This document shows, in pieces, positions 59,501 to 60,000 of a DNA stretch of 60,000 bases; the stretch's first letter is position 1, and the number at the start of each line of letters is the position of its first letter. The stretch spans positions 180,567,740 through 180,627,739 of the forward strand of contig CM043944.1 in the NCBI GenBank assembly GCA_014529385.2, read 5' to 3'. The DNA is from Adiantum capillus-veneris. Lineage: Eukaryota > Streptophyta > Polypodiopsida > Polypodiales > Pteridaceae. A model generated the notes under the pieces. The model searched no databases and had not been told where the DNA came from. It saw only the letters and a list, made by a program, of their open reading frames with translations. A program made the position numbers and the translations under genes.

Positions 59501-60000
59501 ACTTTGAGTGTATCTTGGACAAGAAGTTGAGTTTTTATTCCTCCATAGGTTAAGGGAACCTAGCTTGGACAGGTGGTGGGGCTTATATTCCTCCAAGGGA
59601 CCCTAGCTTAGATAAGTGCACCATGAAACCAACACTCTTATGATGCAACCAATCATATGATACATGTTTTATGTATGCTTCATGCCTCAAATGAAGAAAT
59701 CCTAGATTAACAATGGACTTTGCTTGGATGAGTTTGAATTTCATACTAAAGTAAGTTGTTTTCCTCAATTTGGGTCCTAGCTTGGACAAGTGGTGAACCT
59801 TGAATAAATGTAGGTACTCATTTTGAACTTAGCTTGGATAAGTGGTGGGCCTTGAAACTTTACCTTTAGATAAATCATAGGTAGGACATCAAGGCATACA
59901 CAATGATAATGACTGGAATGCACTAGTATCTCTTAATGGTTCAAATGACTAAATCCATGAAATTTCATGTCCAATTTTGTTCTATATGTGTAATCTGCGT
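59501..60000. repeat. Second patch of the 50-bp minisatellite family
   Basis: Units with tagcttggacaagtggtg plus (g)ggccttg or variants occur near 59,515, 59,565, 59,600, 59,770 and 59,830, and one isolated unit at about 59,100. The same consensus as 54.24-54.99 kb, so the family surrounds the FCP1-like pseudogene on both sides. Confidence 0.65.

Overview
This 60 kb window looks like a gene-poor, repeat-rich stretch of a large land-plant nuclear genome. The evidence is Ty1/Copia and Ty3/Gypsy LTR retrotransposons primed by plant-type tRNA sites (TGGTATCAGAGC; a TGGCGCC-like site), two non-LTR (LINE) families, long CT/GA microsatellites, homopolymer C/G tracts, minisatellites and foldback elements. 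No organelle, bacterial or viral genome organisation is seen, and no intact host gene is recognised. The lineage cannot be fixed from sequence alone; a non-seed plant such as a fern is my low-confidence guess from the TE style and the CT-microsatellite density.

Layout. 1-5 kb: low-complexity and duplicated LTR-like DNA with one exon-like island (4391-4560). 5-6 kb: a Copia gag fragment. 6-9 kb: degenerate repeats. 9.0-9.8 kb: minus-strand Gypsy LTR plus decayed pol end. 9.8-13.7 kb: nothing recognisable. 13.7-15.4 kb: GC-rich patch, Copia gag and the start of its 3' LTR. 15.5-15.9 kb: an orphan LTR end with a primer site. 16,490-24,812: a near-complete Gypsy element with two 2,419-bp LTRs and a broken pol. 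25-28.3 kb: microsatellites and three fragments of a zf-RVT LINE, two plus and one minus. 28.3-31.6 kb: a minus-strand Gypsy copy, followed by LTR-like DNA. 33.6-33.9 kb: tail of a second LINE family. 36.3-37.2 kb: three tandem long hairpins. 37.3 kb: a short histone-H3-like fragment. 39-39.2 kb: purine minisatellite. 39,518-43,629: a recently inserted but internally deleted Copia element. 43.8-47.3 kb: the 3' half and then the 5' half of the second LINE family. 47.3-53.0 kb: a plus-strand copy of the same Gypsy family as at 28-31 kb, possibly with a chromodomain. 53-60 kb: AT-rich DNA with a ~50-bp minisatellite and, inside it, two tandem decayed FCP1/NIF (HAD-type) phosphatase-like units.

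How it works together. Almost every coding segment is a piece of retrotransposon machinery: gag, protease, reverse transcriptase, RNase H, integrase, or LINE ORF1/endonuclease/RT. Each carries stops, frameshifts or deletions, so no element looks autonomous as read. The Copia element at 39.5 kb has nearly identical LTRs and is probably the youngest insertion; lacking protease and most of integrase, it would have needed proteins in trans. The most unusual items are the tandem hairpin array, the two-unit FCP1-like pseudogene, the H3-like fragment, and the 35-bp direct repeats flanking the Copia element. All calls come from reading the sequence by eye; no database search was possible.
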